Positions 49,490 through 60,138 of a DNA stretch of 64,000 nt are shown one piece after another. The notes under the pieces are model-generated. The model was not told the origin of the DNA and made no database searches. It worked only from the letters and a program-made list of their open reading frames with translations. The stretch spans positions 28,844-92,843 of the forward strand of contig JADNRY010000245.1 of NCBI GenBank assembly GCA_015501585.1. Reading direction: 5' to 3'. A program made the translations under genes and the position numbers. Source of the stretch: Rhodocollybia butyracea. Its lineage: Eukaryota > Basidiomycota > Agaricomycetes > Agaricales > Omphalotaceae. How positions within the stretch are numbered: position 1 is the stretch's first letter; each line of letters opens with the position of its first letter.

Positions 49490-51419
49490 CACTGCAAGGG
49501 CTACCCTCACCAACTCCTCCTCTGACATGTCCTTCAGCATTTTCACCCCAATCTCAACCGCCAACTCTACTGTTCATTCGTACAGCGATGCTCGTTGCTC
49601 AACACATACGTCGGTGCTCCGGGTCCGTCTCTCTTTCCAAGGATGTCTTTCAGACTATCGTCTGCGCAAGATTCGTGCCTATCTGTCCCATTTTGTAGCT
49701 CCCTACCCGGTCCTATTTCTCATACAGAAACTGTTCCGCCGGGGCTCCCTCTCTGCGATCTCCGCTCGCAGATAACGACCTTCTTTTGAGAGGGAGTGTG
49801 CTCTGTGATCAAAAAAGATATACTCCTTTGCAGGATTTGGTGCCGAGTCCAACTAGTGCCACCCCTCCTTCTGGAGATCGTATCCCTTCCAGGCCACCCT
49901 CTACATCATCTTTTTTTCCTTCGTCTTCACGCGCATCATTCCTCCTGGACAGTGCGTCCCCACCACAGCAATATTTCAAAGATCTTCGGTTTTTGAAGCA
50001 GCTTGAGGAGGGTCGTTTGAGTTCCGAGCAACAGAGTACGTCTATACAGCACTCTTACCGCTTTCTTCCATTTCTTATCATCACAGTAGATTGGATGAAT
50101 GCGGCCCCACCTCTCCCCTCCCCGTGAAATCCGCTGACAGAAATTGATGCTTCCTTCATCCTTCGACTGCGCCAAATCCTACGGCAAACGGCTTGACATT
50201 CCTTAATCCCCTGCAAGTTCGATCCACCATTTCCACTTTTCAAGAACTCGACAAATTATTCCTCCGGAGAAGGGCCGAGGTTTGTTTCAGTTTTTTTGAC
50301 AAAAATATTCAACGCGACTGACGAGTTATTCGCCTCAGATATATCCTAAAGCACTTTACGCTAATTCAAGAACACTATCCACTTCAAAACAACACCCAAA
50401 TCGTAATCGCCGTCGAAAAGTTTGATACTCAAAGCTATACAGAAACACCTCGTTTATTCAGGAACCACGCGGTCGAACTGGGGCTTCATCGGCATCTGTG
50501 GGCGCGGATGGATGAAAGGACGTGTGAGGTCCTCCAGGCGAAGAGCTCAAGAGTTGAACGTTGATTCCAAAAGGTGGATATATGGGGAGTTGGAAAAGGA
50601 TCGTTTATGTTGTACGTAGCGTTCTTTTCTCCATGAATGATGACTCAACATTTCTACAGGAGAATAACCCTCTGCCGTACCGCAGTGTTCCTCGAGTATA
50701 TCGCCTCGCGCGCACTATATACTCTTGAAATCCCGCCCCCGTTCCTCACATCCAATGAATATCCTTCCCGCCACACTACCCCGATGTCGACGCTGACTCC
50801 TCGACTTTCCAACGCAAGCCTGGTAACAAATGCGAAGGATTCGCCGTCGTCTCATCTCTTGACGAAGCTGACAACATAACCACGGCGTGGAACCGGGACT
50901 GTCGCCTTCCAGTTTCCCTCGCAGCGCCAGCCTCATCTTTGTCGGAGATGACGAGTACTTCTGTCCTGGAGGCTCAAAAACACGGATCCTGCGCGCTCTC
51001 TGAACTTCGGTGGGATGCGTTGAAGGAAGAATACTTTGCCTGGAGGGAACTTTCCCAGATGAAGTCTTCGCAGCGCAGGGTAAACGCCACCTAACGAATA
51101 TCACCAAGAGTCCACCGAGAACCCGGTCGAAGATTAAGTCGACGAAGGAGACGAACAGACTCTGACCGAACTCGATGACCTCGGATCCCTCTCCCTATCC
51201 ACAAGAATGCCTCCTCCTCATCCATCTATCAATGAAACAACCCTGCCGCGGCGCACGTTTTTTGGGAAGAATTCTCGAGCTCATGCAAGGGAAGAAGGAG
51301 CAGATATATTGGGAGAAGGTATTGGAGATGATTGGTATGCAGCGCTTGTAAAGTATCCGTTCGACTTCAAAACACGACGGTGTGGGTTTGTCAGTCGACA
51401 TTGTCCTGGTCCAAATTAA
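49490..51419 (+). pseudogene. Transposon-associated-type hypothetical protein, decayed
   Basis: Not assigned to a named family. Coding-like pieces in order on the plus strand: SKDVFQTIVCARFVPICP (near 49640), ADNDLLLRGSVLCDQKRY, TPLQDLVPSPTSATPPSGD, a Ser/Pro-rich stretch, QYFKDLRFLKQLEEGRLSSE, LQVRSTISTFQELDKLFLRR, ELRWDALKEEYFAWRELSQM, and DEGDEQTLTELDDLGSLSLS with an end at 51419. Several pieces are linked by GT-AG signals, but stops and frame changes between them (for example near 50100, 50430 and 51090) prevent a complete model. A related piece lies inverted at 53720-53980, so the family is multicopy here. Confidence 0.45.
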
Positions 51420-51469
51420 CGTACCAGGCTATTAAGCGCCTATCACATGGTGAACGCGTGAGGTTGATC

Positions 51470-52330
51470 GAAGCTGTTCGTTGATTTCATAATCTGCTCT
51501 TTTACCACCACCAGCACTTTCCTCAAGGCCATTCTTTTTACTGGTAAGTCTGCTCTTTTTGTTTCGGCACCTATTTCAAAATCTTACTCTAAATCTCCTG
51601 CAGTTTATAGCCCAAAATTGCAGTTAGTCCGGCAAGTTGAAGTGCTGCCTTTATCTAAGAACAGCTGTAGCTGTTCCGAGACACACTGTCCCTCTATCTC
51701 GTTGGTCGACTTCTGCTCCGTGTTTAGGGCTTTGGCTATGTGTGAGTTTCAATTCTTTGCTCACGATGGGCTCGCTTACCTTCGCTTTTAGCTCTGTCAG
51801 TTCACTTCCTCCACCACCAACAATTGACCTTGGAAAGACCTCGCTCAAGAACGCGACGTTAATTTTACTTGATGTTGCGCTACCTCAGTTTACAGTGGTT
51901 TCCGCTATGACCGGTAAGTCGCCTTTTTGTTTTTCCTGCCTATACTAATTCTCGACTTCACCCTACAGCAGGGATTTTCTACATTACACCATTCTCGTCC
52001 GGCCGGCTTAACACATTACGTTGCTCTCAACTGGTCTTTTCATCTCAAGATCTACACAGGGATTTGATCACAGCCTGTAAGCCACTCCTCTTTTCCCCCC
52101 AGGCTCGGAAAATAGCTTCATCGGAGGTCTAGTTACGTTCTACCCCAAGGGCGTCATCTAGACTGAAGTTGGGGCAGATTTTCGAGTTTTGGGGCAGGGT
52201 CTCCTTCATTCTTCAACTGCTTACTCGCTTAACCAGGTATCACAGCCGTCCTTGCGGAGAATTTTTTTTGCAGTATTCTCTGCCTACAGCAAGGAACAGA
52301 AGTATTACACCCCAAGGGCGTGGTCCCACG
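51470..52330 (+). repeat. Degenerate direct repeat D, unit 1
   Basis: Matches 54550-55590 in order: ACCACCAGCA with a following TTTTACTGGTAAGTC, GTTCTACCCCAAGGGCGT, CAGATTTTCGAGTTTTGGGG, and CAGTATTCTCTGCCTACAGC. The second CCCCAAGGGCGTGG near 52310 is also shared. The units are roughly 3.1 kb apart. Confidence 0.6.
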
Positions 52331-53719
52331 CCTTACTCTGACGCGGCTTGTGGTGTATTGTCATACTTTGTGCTCCTACTCTACGGCCCTTGTCCTCGAA
52401 ACGTATGCCATGCCGCAGAACGCCAGTTGCTCACGGTTCTGGTGCACAGATAATGGGATTGTCACTGGCACATGCACACGACGTGCACGCAACTTTCGTT
52501 GTCTATTCCGAGTATTATTACGCGAAGCATTTGTGGGCATATCATCTACGGCATTCGACGTTCCTTCTCTTTCCTGGCCTCTTACTCTTCCCTCGAATTG
52601 TCGGGCCGCACGACGAATTAATGTGTTTTACAGAGCGCAAACACGTTGTGCTCCAGCCTCAGTTTGTAGAGTGTCTCCGTCACGGTGCTGAAACTTCTGG
52701 TCCCAGTTTTGGATATCGTCTCCACGCCGCCCAAACATCGAAGCGGCCGGTGAAGAGAAGTCAAAGGGTTTGAGCGTTGCGAAAGGTGAATTATTGTATG
52801 TTTCCTTCTCGCCTGATTCATACCTGATGTCTAAAGATCGAATGTTTTACTGGGACTCAATAGCTCGTCATGCTCCGTTCATCTCATTCCTGCACCCGAA
52901 ACTGATATTGGTGCCCTGGTGCCGCTTAACCGCTGCTGGATGTTGAGTCCGCCTATTTGCTAGACCGCTTTTCAGGGGTAGAATATGAGTAAAGCGAGAG
53001 CCAGGACATGTGCCGTCGAGAGTGTTGGATCAACCAGGTTACCATGATTCAATGTATGTACCATAAAAATTACTGAAAGTTACCGGCGCTGATATTTTGA
53101 GCAGCTTGACGTTGTACCATTATCATCATGCAACATAAAGCAACGAAAACTACTTCCACGTCCTTACAACGACTCGCTCCGCCCTCTCGATCTCTATAGC
53201 TCATACAACACTTGCTTTGAACCTTGAACGTTACGCTTTTTTGGATGCAGCAGATTGGGACATCTTACAAGCTTCGCCTATCTTTATACACTTCATTGAA
53301 TCGCCTGATATGTATGTCGCCTGGTGCTATTGAGGGAATCGTCGTAGGAACGCAAAAATAAATCAACACAGCCACACACCAGCAAATGCCACGGCGACCG
53401 TTCATCGTTTCTCGTTTCAACTACCACATAGATGGACTCGTATCGCAGGTATGAATAGAGATGGAAAGGATGGGTAGTAGGGTTACATAATTGTGAGTTG
53501 AAAAGATTTTCCTTCTGTGTCGCGTTCTTACCATTTTGTTTCTTTTGAGAGCTTTGTAGAGCTGCGTCAAGTAGAGCTTTGTCGAGTTTGTGTCTTGTCT
53601 CAATGCATAATAATTGGACCCTAGCTGCATACGGAGGCGGCGAACATAAGCTCGCCCACTCCATATCTTTCTAGGAACCCACCACAACACATGTTGATTA
53701 CACCCCGCTCACCTCTTAA
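52331..53719. other. Decayed coding-like DNA
   Basis: 52340-52770 (plus) contains long overlapping open frames with pieces such as RCLFRVLLREAFVGIS and RAARRINVFYRAQTR, which look like a decayed protein of the same transposon-associated set. Nothing is seen in 52780-53719. Confidence 0.3.
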
Positions 53720-53980
53720 TCAACAAAGTTTTAGTGTGAAAAATAAGTTCTGGTAGAGAGCTACGAAATGGAGTGATAGGTGGCCGCGAATCTTGTACAG
53801 AAGATGGTCCAGAAGCTGGGGTGGGTTACGCTGCTTTAGGTACTGGTTGTGACGACAGACAGTGAACCTGGGAGCAATGTGTATTCTTCGGAAAAGAGGC
53901 ACATTGGGAGCACCAACGTATGCGTTGAGCGGAATGAACATCATCCTGCGATTAAATATTGGTTGAGGCTGGGGTGACAA
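53720..53980 (-). pseudogene. Inverted relic related to 49590-49740
   Basis: The minus strand has CTCAACGCATACGTTGGTGC, CCTCTTTTCCGAAGAATA and CACTCCATTTCGTAGCTCTC, matching CTCAACACATACGTCGGTGC, CTCTCTTTCCAAGGATG and CCCATTTTGTAGCTCCCTAC in the decayed gene at 49490-51419. It is a short truncated copy. Confidence 0.5.
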
Positions 53981-54549
53981 TTCTGTCAGAGGACACGTTG
54001 GTGGGGGTAGACATCTTGAGCGCGATATGCAATGGGCAAGTCATGGGCCTATAAATAGTGTTTATTCTTTAAGAACATTGGAATCCCACTGTACGAACGC
54101 GCTCACCCTCTCTACCTTCAACGTGTTAATTTTGCGAAACTACCGCGCAGCTTGATCCTCCTGCGCGGACGAAGAACTAAACACAGCCGTTTTGTTCATG
54201 AATACAAACAGCTGAATACAAAAAGCTGGTCTCGAACAGCCAAAGCGGTGGTGGGATGAAAGGCAGGGCCGATGCGAAGATCTTAGGAGGGGACGCTCCG
54301 TTTAGTATTAAATAGAGAAACACAGAGACAGACTAGTTATCTACTGGGTGGGCGGGCATAGGTTCGCCGCCTCCGTATGCACCTAGCTAAATAAATCACT
54401 AATAGAATAAGTTACAAGATATTCATGCAAAAGGATGCTTATTCAGCCGTTAAAGCAAAAGATCAAGCACATTTTTGCCTGACGCGTCGCGTACAATGAA
54501 GTCTTGAGGTAGAATTCAGACGTTCCCGGAAATTTAGCGCCCGTTATAT
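53981..54549. other. Intergenic, nothing seen
   Basis: No gene, repeat or RNA signal that I can support. Confidence 0.4.
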
Positions 54550-55590
54550 GGTGGACGCGTGCACGTGAGTTACAACCGTTTCGTTGCTTTGGTAACTTCT
54601 CTTCTACCGCCACCAGCAAATCCCCCAAGAGTTGCAGGCCTGTTTTACTAGTAAGTCTTACCTTCCGCTTGGGCTTCTGCTATAAAATTTTACACTAAAC
54701 TGCTGGCATCTCCTTCGGTTAGCAGCTGAAAATCCTTTCAGGACAACTTGGGATAAATCTGTCGCGTCTAGCCGCTACTGTCATCTAAGTCTTCCTGCAG
54801 CCGCCCAGGAACCGCCGCGCGTCTACCTCTTCCCTTTGATTGTCGCTCAGTCTGCAGGCTACAGGTGAGTTGCTATTCTTTGCAGTGGCTTACTCACCTA
54901 CCTTAACTTTTAGGTGTACGACAGGCCAGCGCATCCCCTTCACCAATTACAACTAATCGTCTTCTCTGTTAAGAAACCGATATTTGCGTGTTTTCTGACG
55001 CGTCTGCTTGCCACAACAACAGACGTGTGTGGTTCCGCACATCTGGTAGGTCATCTATCTATTCTTCCCTATTATAGTCGTTAATTCTTGACCCCTCCTT
55101 ATAGCAGAGATCTTTCGTTCTACGCCGCTCTCTTCCTTCACGCCAACAGTACGTTTTCTATCCAGCTTTCCCAAATTCCATCTGATATCATTTTTCCACC
55201 AGCTTCTACATCCCTCCTCTCGCTTTCTGGCCTTCTTCTCACCCCGAGATCTGTTTTAGGAAAATCAGGGGCTGCAACTAAGGCCTTACCGCGCGTAAGT
55301 CGTTTATCCCGTTCTCTTTTCCCCTCAGGATCGGAAAACTGCTTCTTCGAACGCTCAGTTACGTTCTACCCCAAGGGTGTTATCTGGGCTGAAGTTGCGG
55401 CAGTATTTCGAGTTCTAGGGGCAGGGGGGTCTTCCTACTTCAATTGCTGAACTCCTAACCAGGTACCACAGCTCATCTTTCGGATATTCAGTTTTTGTAA
55501 GTCTATTTTGCCATATTTTCTGCCTACGGTGAAGAACAGAATCCATACGCTGCTGGGTCCACGTTCTACCCCAAGGGTGTGGTCTTGGTT
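54550..55590 (+). repeat. Degenerate direct repeat D, unit 2
   Basis: Second copy of the unit at 51470-52330. It retains longer coding-like pieces, for example SVTFYPKGVIWAEVAAVFRV and a later TFYPKGVVLVALGFCFR. The repeated TTCTACCCCAAGGGTGT words occur twice within the unit. Confidence 0.6.
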
Positions 55591-55829
55591 GCTCTCGGCT
55601 TCTGTTTCAGGTCTGCGGGCAAGAAATCGGACTTACCTACACTTTTACTGATCGTCCTTTACAGAACTTAAACATCCCGGTAACATCCCTATTTTTTACG
55701 AACAGTACGTTTCGCTTGAACCTCAGGTTCATGCTTTTGCTAACCCATTTTTCTCCAGCACGTCGGCAAGACTCCCATTGCATACCGGATTGCAGATCCA
55801 AGGTTCTTAAACCCGGGTTTTCACTTTCA

Positions 55830-57370
55830 GAAAGCAGTAGAACGGGCGTTGGAGGACCATCGGAACGCGGCGCTCGAGGAGGACAACCTCGGGGCAGACT
55901 TTATCGAGCATGCTCCTTTGGAATCTCCCTCACCCTGCCCTGTTGGAGCAACCTTCTCAACTGCCGGAACAAAGCGCAAACGCTGCTCAGTCGCCATGGA
56001 AGAAGCTCCTGACCCCGATACACCACGTATTCCTCTCCCGCCCTCTGGTTCTTTGGACACGGCGTTGAATCCAGCGCAGTCGCACAAGCACCAAATGCGC
56101 GCGGCCAAACGCTGACTCGCAAAGGCTTCAGATCGTACAAGTAGCCCTCAAAACGCCTTGCGCCAAGTCCTATCCCATGGCACTGCTATTGAGACAGACT
56201 GAAGTGCCGAGACATTTGACGCCAGTAGGGTGAGCTCACACTGGGAAACCGGGCGCGAAGAAGCAGCTTGGGACGGTTGAAGAAAGCCGGAATTTCTATC
56301 AACTTGCAGAGCTTCTCGCTCAGGGCTTTGAGCATGTTAAATGGGATGGAAGGTGTGTTTTATTCTTTTCCTTTTTGCTCTATTGTTAACGTTGTTTTCT
56401 AGGATGCCTACACTGGTTATCGATCGACTAGGCCGTATCGTGGTTGTTCTCGCCGGACAACCAGAAGACCCATCGTACTCGGACGACCTCATGAGTGCAT
56501 ATGACTTAATGGAGACCCGAGGTCATGCCTACGGTATTGGATCGTCCGCGTCTGAGCCTCAGAGACGTAGCAACTTTTCTGCTTATAACTGCGGTACAAC
56601 TATGGGGATGAGTAACCGGTTTCCCGTGTTTATGAATCCGAAGGCCAAGAGGCCGCTCATTCAGGAGCTACTCGATGCCAAACCCTTCCAACGAATGGCC
56701 TTGTATCAAAGTCGTACATATATTTAAGTTCTATTATATATTATTCCTGTCTAACTCTTTTATAGGTGCTTTCCAGCTATGGCCCCTCGTGTATATGCAG
56801 AATACAAGCATGTCAACGGCGTACTCAGCCAGAAGATGTGAATCTGCCCTAACTTTGCGGGAAGTGTCTTCCTCGGTGCAAGGTTCAATTTGGGTCGAAC
56901 GTCTGGACATTCAAGCACCGGGACCAGCTCAATCGGGCCTTCGGTTGGTGTACTATCACTGCCCTGGGTCGGTTTAACGCGAGACGGAGTGCTCAGCTCA
57001 TTTTGTGGGAGATGAAATTGGTTATTGATTTTCCTCACACAGCAACAATTCTCCTTCCTTTCCGCTGTTATCACCCATTCAAACACTCTCATTCACTCCG
57101 ACGATCGCCGCAGCTCCTTCACTCAATTCTCCGCTGGCGCTATTTTCCGTTGGGTTGAAAATGGGTGTCGTACTGAGGCCAAGTTTGCGCGTAGTACCCA
57201 TTTCCATCCTCATAACTTCCCATATAGCCCTACCAAAATAGAAACACTGCGATTCGAGTGTGGGCATGTCCTACACAATGATCATGCCATATCAAACTTC
57301 CCTCTCTGTTTCCAATCTGAAGTCCCGTGGTCATTCCACCGCATTCAATCCTTGCAATTTGGAGCATGAT
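55830..57370 (+). pseudogene. 2-oxoglutarate/Fe(II) dioxygenase-fold protein resembling fungal TET/JBP, multiply broken
   Basis: The N-terminal part has ALEDHRNAALEEDNLGADFI, GTKRKRCSVAMEEAPDPD and NPAQSHKHQMRAAKR, then an in-frame TGA at about 56113. The same frame continues to a second TGA near 56200 before SAETFDASR. A frame change near 56277 leads to EESRNF and GFEHVKWDG. After an intron come VIDRLGRIVVVLAGQPEDP, FSAYNCGTTMGMSNRFP and ELLDAKPFQRMALYQS. Next is the putative oxygenase core: VFLGARFNLG, FKHRDQLN (the H-x-D iron ligands), GWCTITALGRFNARRS, LILWEMKLVIDFPHTATILL, ITHSN (distal His) and RRSSFTQFSAGAIFRWVENG (candidate 2OG-binding Arg). One-base shifts break the frame near 56895 and 57058. 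TET/JBP genes in agarics are linked to KDZ transposons (Iyer and colleagues, 2014); no KDZ transposase is visible here. Confidence 0.6.
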
Positions 57371-58219
57371 TGGTATCCAGCGTGGAATGAGGTTTTCATC
57401 GATATTAAATCTCTTCTTTCCGACGTGTACATTTACCCCCAATATTATCTCTGGTTGCGGGATTCCGAATACTTGCCTCTTACTCTCCGGGAAAGAATGG
57501 TGGAGCGCCTCGACCCAAACGAAGATGGAGTCACTCGCCCTCTCGACGATGCTGACAGGGCGCTCGTGCCATTACAAGCAGATTTCGGAGATGCCTATCT
57601 CGCACAATTGTTGGCATCGTCAGAGCCGATTGACGGTGATACCTCGTTTGGAAGCGAAATCACTGTCTCCGGCTCTCCAAAGGACCTGAGACCAGACTTT
57701 TCTGTTACGCATCTTACCACACGCCCTTTGCATGGGGATCGCGCTACTTCTGCCTATGGGAATAACCGAGCAGGTCGCAAAATCCTCCATGAATGCCATT
57801 TTGTCATTTGTCCTTCTCGCCAATTATCAGAATTAGCAAAAATGGATGCGCTCGCTGGATTATTTGGGGAGGCACAAGATGATTTAGCCATGTATGCCAA
57901 TAGGTATTTCCTAGCTGATGGTGGTCTTCGACGAGACAAACTCTTACTTTGGGCTTGTGTTGGTGCTTTTTGGACATGGGTTTCCGTTTCCAGGGAGGAT
58001 GTTCCAGCGTGGAATTGGAAGAGAGGATCCTTCGCTTTCGGAGCCAATCCTAGCCTGTTTTATAGTATGTTCTTGGAACCGTTTGAGCTCTGTACTCCCG
58101 ACTCAGACGCGCAGATTAATTTCCTCGCCACCCATTATTTTCAACCAGACCAAATCCATGAACCGAATGATAGGGGTGATCTCGAGTCGGGTAGCGACCA
58201 TAACATGAACGAAGGGTAA
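57266..58219 (+). CDS. Hypothetical protein, about 317 codons uninterrupted
   Basis: Not recognised. An ATG at 57266 opens a frame that overlaps the decayed end of the dioxygenase-like pseudogene in another frame. It encodes HDWYPAWNEVFIDIKSLLSD, LTLRERMVERLDPNEDGVTR, RPDFSVTHLTTRPLHGD, LLLWACVGAFWTWVSVSRED and a Asp/Asn-rich acidic end. No signal peptide or named domain is visible. Its real 5' end may be an exon upstream. The uninterrupted frame is unusual among the broken neighbours. Confidence 0.4.
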   Translation: MSYTMIMPYQTSLSVSNLKSRGHSTAFNPCNLEHDWYPAWNEVFIDIKSLLSDVYIYPQYYLWLRDSEYLPLTLRERMVERLDPNEDGVTRPLDDADRALVPLQADFGDAYLAQLLASSEPIDGDTSFGSEITVSGSPKDLRPDFSVTHLTTRPLHGDRATSAYGNNRAGRKILHECHFVICPSRQLSELAKMDALAGLFGEAQDDLAMYANRYFLADGGLRRDKLLLWACVGAFWTWVSVSREDVPAWNWKRGSFAFGANPSLFYSMFLEPFELCTPDSDAQINFLATHYFQPDQIHEPNDRGDLESGSDHNMNEG

Positions 58220-59370
58220 TTAAGTCCTGTACTTTATATCATACATGTGTCTACATTCCATGCAACTCAGAAGAGTTTACCACAATGCTTTTCCACCTTA
58301 TATAACCTCAAGCTTCAAGTCATGGGCCCATCCGGCAGTGTACGCGAAGAGTCATAGAGAAAATGAAGCTGAAGTAGTAGGGCATTAGTCGGCGAGGAAG
58401 CATAGGCCATCCGCACAAGTATCTGATATAGTATCTAAGTGGAGTCTTATAGCAGAGACGTACCTCATTCTTATCTGAATTCTAATCAGGTTTGCTATTG
58501 GGAACGGCGGCGGAAGATCTAAGGCCATGGATAAGTATCACCCAGAAATTGTGGCGGTAAGGGCAAACGCAAACGGATAGTAATTGTTTATCCTACTAGT
58601 CGAGGAATTTCTCGGGGAGAATTCGCCGTCAGCGAACTTGAACTCGTCATCTGTAGCCAGGGCAAGTGACAAAATGAGATGATCAGAGCAAAGGGGCTTA
58701 CCGGAAGTGTCAGGAGATTCTGCACGGATGTAGGCTGATGTTCCTGGGAAAATTCCATGGACTGGGAGTCATCGTACTCTAGCCGCTGGTTGCTTGCAAC
58801 AGTGGGAGCTTGAATTTTTGAACGCCAATGATCTGCCTATTGGCGCGTACTACATCGCTAAATTGGCGGAAATCATAAATACGCTTGCATCAGTTACAAT
58901 CATCTCACGGTCAATACTGCCCCATATAATACATGGTAAGCGGCTACGATGGATCCGCAATCTCGCAGGTCTTTGTACTGCCTTGTGATATTAGTATGAT
59001 AATTGCCAATCATTATACAGGCATATGGACTCGTGATATTCATACCTGGTCCATACATGAGAATAGGATCGAATAACAAGAAAATCAGACAATATATGAG
59101 CTTCTACTGAAAGTGGGTCATCATCATGCTTCTACGAGGCGGGCCCCGTTCATCCGTATTATCGTACATTGTCTGCTTGCGGAAAATTTATTCTTCCCCC
59201 CCCCCAGTACATTGTTCAATTGAATCTGAAACTGACTGACATGCGGATGATCTAGCATTTTACTACTCTCAACTACATTTGATGGCTCAGTTTGCACCTT
59301 GGCGCAAGCGCTGTGGCTCTCCCATGCAAGGATACTACGACTTGTCAGATGCTGGAAGTAGCCCTGTTCG
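58220..59370. other. Subtelomeric DNA without a gene
   Basis: Nothing recognisable. It ends where the first internal telomeric repeats begin. Confidence 0.45.
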
Positions 59371-59387
59371 GGTTAGGGGTTAGGGGT
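59371..59387 (+). repeat. Internal telomeric repeat, block 1
   Basis: GGTTAGGGGTTAGGGGT, G-rich strand in the same orientation as the chromosome end. Confidence 0.8.
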
Positions 59388-59469
59388 GGTCCTGACAAAA
59401 ACGACGAGTGAGCGAAGCGAACGAGGCGTTTTTGGAAGGGCCAAGTTCGTTAGTTTGTTGGGTAAGAGC

Positions 59470-59546
59470 GAAAACAGCCAACAGGGTGTAAGATACTTTC
59501 TTACACCAAATCCTGTTTCGCTTTTATAGCTCATCAGGGCTGTTTC
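59470..59546 (-). ncRNA. Hammerhead ribozyme (open at stem I)
   Basis: On the minus strand every core element is present. Stem I 5' arm GAAACAGCC (59546-59538) is followed by CUGAUGA (59537-59531), a 3-bp stem II GCU/AGC with a five-base loop (AUAAA), and GAAA. Stem III is ACAGG paired with CCUGU, capped by an extension that forms a hairpin GGUGUAAG/CUUACACC. The cleavage base U lies at 59480, followed by the stem I 3' arm GGCUGUUUUC (59479-59470). Stem I pairs over nine positions. Predicted cleavage lies between 59480 and 59479. Hammerheads in Penelope-like elements are described (Cervera and De la Pena, 2014); there they sit in the terminal repeats and are thought to process the RNA ends. 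Confidence 0.85.
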
Positions 59547-59692
59547 ACATCGTCACAGACTTACACTGCTCGTCGATAGTACTTCTGGTACTTGACGAAC
59601 TTTGCCTGTATCTTGGAACACATGTTCGAGCGTTGTTAGTGCCATTGGTCAGTCCCACGCTGCCAGGGGATAACAATACTCCTAATACATTA

Positions 59693-59731
59693 GACGCTTA
59701 GTGAGCGTCGTCCGATGTACGGTCGCATCGG
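59693..59731. ncRNA. Two adjacent GC hairpins in the ribozyme-bearing segment
   Basis: GACGCT/AGCGTC (59693-59698 with 59704-59709, five-base loop), then CCGATG/CATCGG (59712-59717 with 59726-59731, eight-base loop). Both are perfect six-base stems three bases apart. They suggest a structured untranslated RNA region of the element; function unknown. Confidence 0.45.
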
Positions 59732-59961
59732 CTAACTCGTAATCCTAAATAGTAAGACCGAAGCCCGAGAAGACGGACTTAGCATCAAAGCCACTTGACA
59801 TCTCATGGGGTTAGCACAAAACGCCGAGATCCGCCGGGGACAGCTGTCGATCAAAATCTTACGTTACCTTAAGCGCGCTACCTGTTTAGCGCCCCAGGCG
59901 TCTACGGGTCACTAGCCGACAGGCCGAGAGAAGAGACGCCCAAACTACGGGCCTAACTTAC

Positions 59962-60051
59962 CGGTTAGGGTTCGGCACGTAGTGCCGGTTAGGGTTAGGT
60001 TAGGGTTACCGGGCCGTAAGGCCCAGTTAGGGTTAGGGGTTAGGGGTTAGG
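59962..60051 (+). repeat. Internal telomeric repeat, block 2, interleaved with hairpins
   Basis: TTAGGG and TTAGGGG units interrupted by two perfect hairpins: CGGCAC-GTA-GTGCCG (59973-59987) and GGGCC-GTAA-GGCCC (60011-60024). The G-rich strand points toward the telomere. Confidence 0.75.
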
Positions 60052-60108
60052 CTATATGAATTGACATATTAGCATGTGTTCGTCATTTATTAGATGACAG
60101 TACGTACG

Positions 60109-60138
60109 TTTAGGGGTTAGGGGTTAGAGTTAGGGTTC
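60109..60138 (+). repeat. Internal telomeric repeat, block 3, at the element 3' end
   Basis: GTTTAGGGGTTAGGGG, then TTAGAGTTAGGGTT. On the element strand this is AACCCTAA, so the element RNA would carry a sequence able to pair with a telomeric G overhang. Confidence 0.75.
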
